This document shows, piece by piece, positions 63,475 to 64,000 of a stretch of 64,000 nucleotides of DNA (its first letter is position 1; every line of letters starts with the position of its first letter). This DNA is from Hyphomicrobiales bacterium (GTDB lineage Bacteria > Pseudomonadota > Alphaproteobacteria > Rhizobiales > Rhizobiaceae). The translations under genes were made by a program, and so were the position numbers. The DNA is taken from positions 1 to 64,000 of the forward strand of contig UBJR01000002.1 in the NCBI GenBank assembly GCA_900465675.1, read 5' to 3'. The notes under the pieces are model-generated. The model saw only the letters and a program-made list of their open reading frames with translations, made no database searches and was not told the DNA's origin.

Positions 63475-64000
63475 CTAGAGCGCAATCTCCAATGTCATGT
63501 CGGACGGGCGGCGGTTCTCCAGGATGAGGCGGCCATTGGGGAGATCGTTGCCATAGACCTTGGCGCTGGCCTCTTCCTCCGTGAGCTTGTAGCCGCGCCA
63601 GCGCTCCCAGAGGCGCTCCTCGAGCACTTCCATCGGCGGGGCCAGCATGATCGTGTAGTCGAAGATGCCGTCGAGAGCAGCCCACTTCCCCTGCGTGAAC
63701 AGCAGGTAGTTGCCTTCGACGATGATGAAACGGTCGTGCGGCGAGATCGGCCGGGCAGAGGCGATCGACAGTTCGCGGGAGCGGTCGAAGACCGGAACCA
63801 GAACTTCCTGATCGGCCGGACGCACGGCGCGGACGATATCGAGGAAGCCGCGGACGTCGAAGGTCTCGGGGATGCCCTTGCGGGCGAGCAGGCCGCGCTC
63901 GATGAGCACGGCATTGTCCATGTGGAAGCCATCCATCGGCAGGACGGCGGCGGTTTCGCCGCGCGCCTTCAGGCCGTTGGCGAGGTTGTCGGCCATTGTG
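63475..64000 (-). CDS. P-loop nucleoside/pantothenate kinase-like protein (5' end outside window)
   Basis: The frame is open to the right edge, so the N-terminus, including the P-loop, is missing. The visible 173 codons begin just after a threonine that would end a GKST motif and read MADNLANGLKARGETAAVLP. DGFHMDNAVLIERG (about 22-35) and FIIVEGNYLLF (about 89-99) are typical of the uridine kinase/pantothenate kinase/phosphoribulokinase superfamily; the family here is the one often annotated nucleoside/nucleotide kinase. Substrate unknown; it could be a fructose- or ribose-type sugar kinase or coenzyme A-linked. Confidence 0.85.
   Translation of the reverse strand, partial: TMADNLANGLKARGETAAVLPMDGFHMDNAVLIERGLLARKGIPETFDVRGFLDIVRAVRPADQEVLVPVFDRSRELSIASARPISPHDRFIIVEGNYLLFTQGKWAALDGIFDYTIMLAPPMEVLEERLWERWRGYKLTEEEASAKVYGNDLPNGRLILENRRPSDMTLEIAL

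Overview
The window looks like a stretch of chromosome from a fast-growing alphaproteobacterium of the family Rhizobiaceae (Rhizobium/Agrobacterium type). The evidence is a gcrA cell-cycle regulator, a SAM-II riboswitch in front of metZ, long PstA and PstC proteins with extra N-terminal domains, a rhizobial-type double-length dCTP deaminase, and generally high G+C coding sequence. The species cannot be fixed from the sequence alone.

Positions 1 to about 10,400 form one end of an integrative element. A P4-type tyrosine integrase faces away from the 3' end of tRNA-Gly(CCC), the usual attachment target of such elements. The cargo is mostly anti-phage: an abortive-infection AIPR-family gene that runs off the left edge, a small serine recombinase with an inverted repeat in front of it, a short orphan ORF, a complete type I restriction-modification operon (hsdR-hsdM-hsdS), and a small unknown gene divergent from hsdR. 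The leftmost 2.5 kb is visibly poorer in G+C than the rest. The far end of the element is not in the window.

From 10.4 to 25.8 kb the genes are core chromosomal: dcd, SAM-II-controlled metZ, apaG, the argD-argF-hslO cluster, gcrA, and the phosphate regulon phoR-pstS-pstC-pstA-pstB-phoU-phoB. The phosphate genes all lie on the minus strand, with a good Pho box before pstS. A polyphosphate kinase 2 gene is divergent from phoR, so phosphate uptake, sensing and storage sit together.

From 25.8 to 32.5 kb come two poorly characterised envelope proteins, a nitronate-monooxygenase-like flavoprotein, tRNA-Thr(CGT), an outer-membrane-type beta-barrel protein and a 14-helix MFS exporter. From 32.5 to 41.6 kb is a sugar-catabolism locus: a GntR regulator, a UxaA-type dehydratase, an aldo/keto reductase, a FucU-type mutarotase, a sugar ABC importer and a zinc alcohol dehydrogenase. 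This fits non-phosphorylative use of L-fucose or a related sugar. Two near-identical AT-rich motifs lie before the dehydratase and before the ABC operon. Then follow cutC, a LysR-type regulator with two HTH regions, an osmF-yehYXW-type osmoprotectant ABC operon, a VOC protein and a GH2 beta-mannosidase.

From 50.7 kb to the end are housekeeping and accessory genes: a PRC-barrel protein, fadD, pgi, an alpha/beta hydrolase, fructokinase, pyrE, two diguanylate cyclases with intact I-sites, a TetR/DUF1772 pair around a clear operator, a glyoxalase-like protein, pyrC, and the C-terminal part of a P-loop nucleoside-type kinase cut by the right edge. No CRISPR array, IS element or rRNA gene was seen. 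The most promising material for novelty is the defence cargo at the left edge, the tandem-HTH LysR, the sugar-locus motifs, and the fadD-pgi gap with a 30-codon ORF and hairpins.
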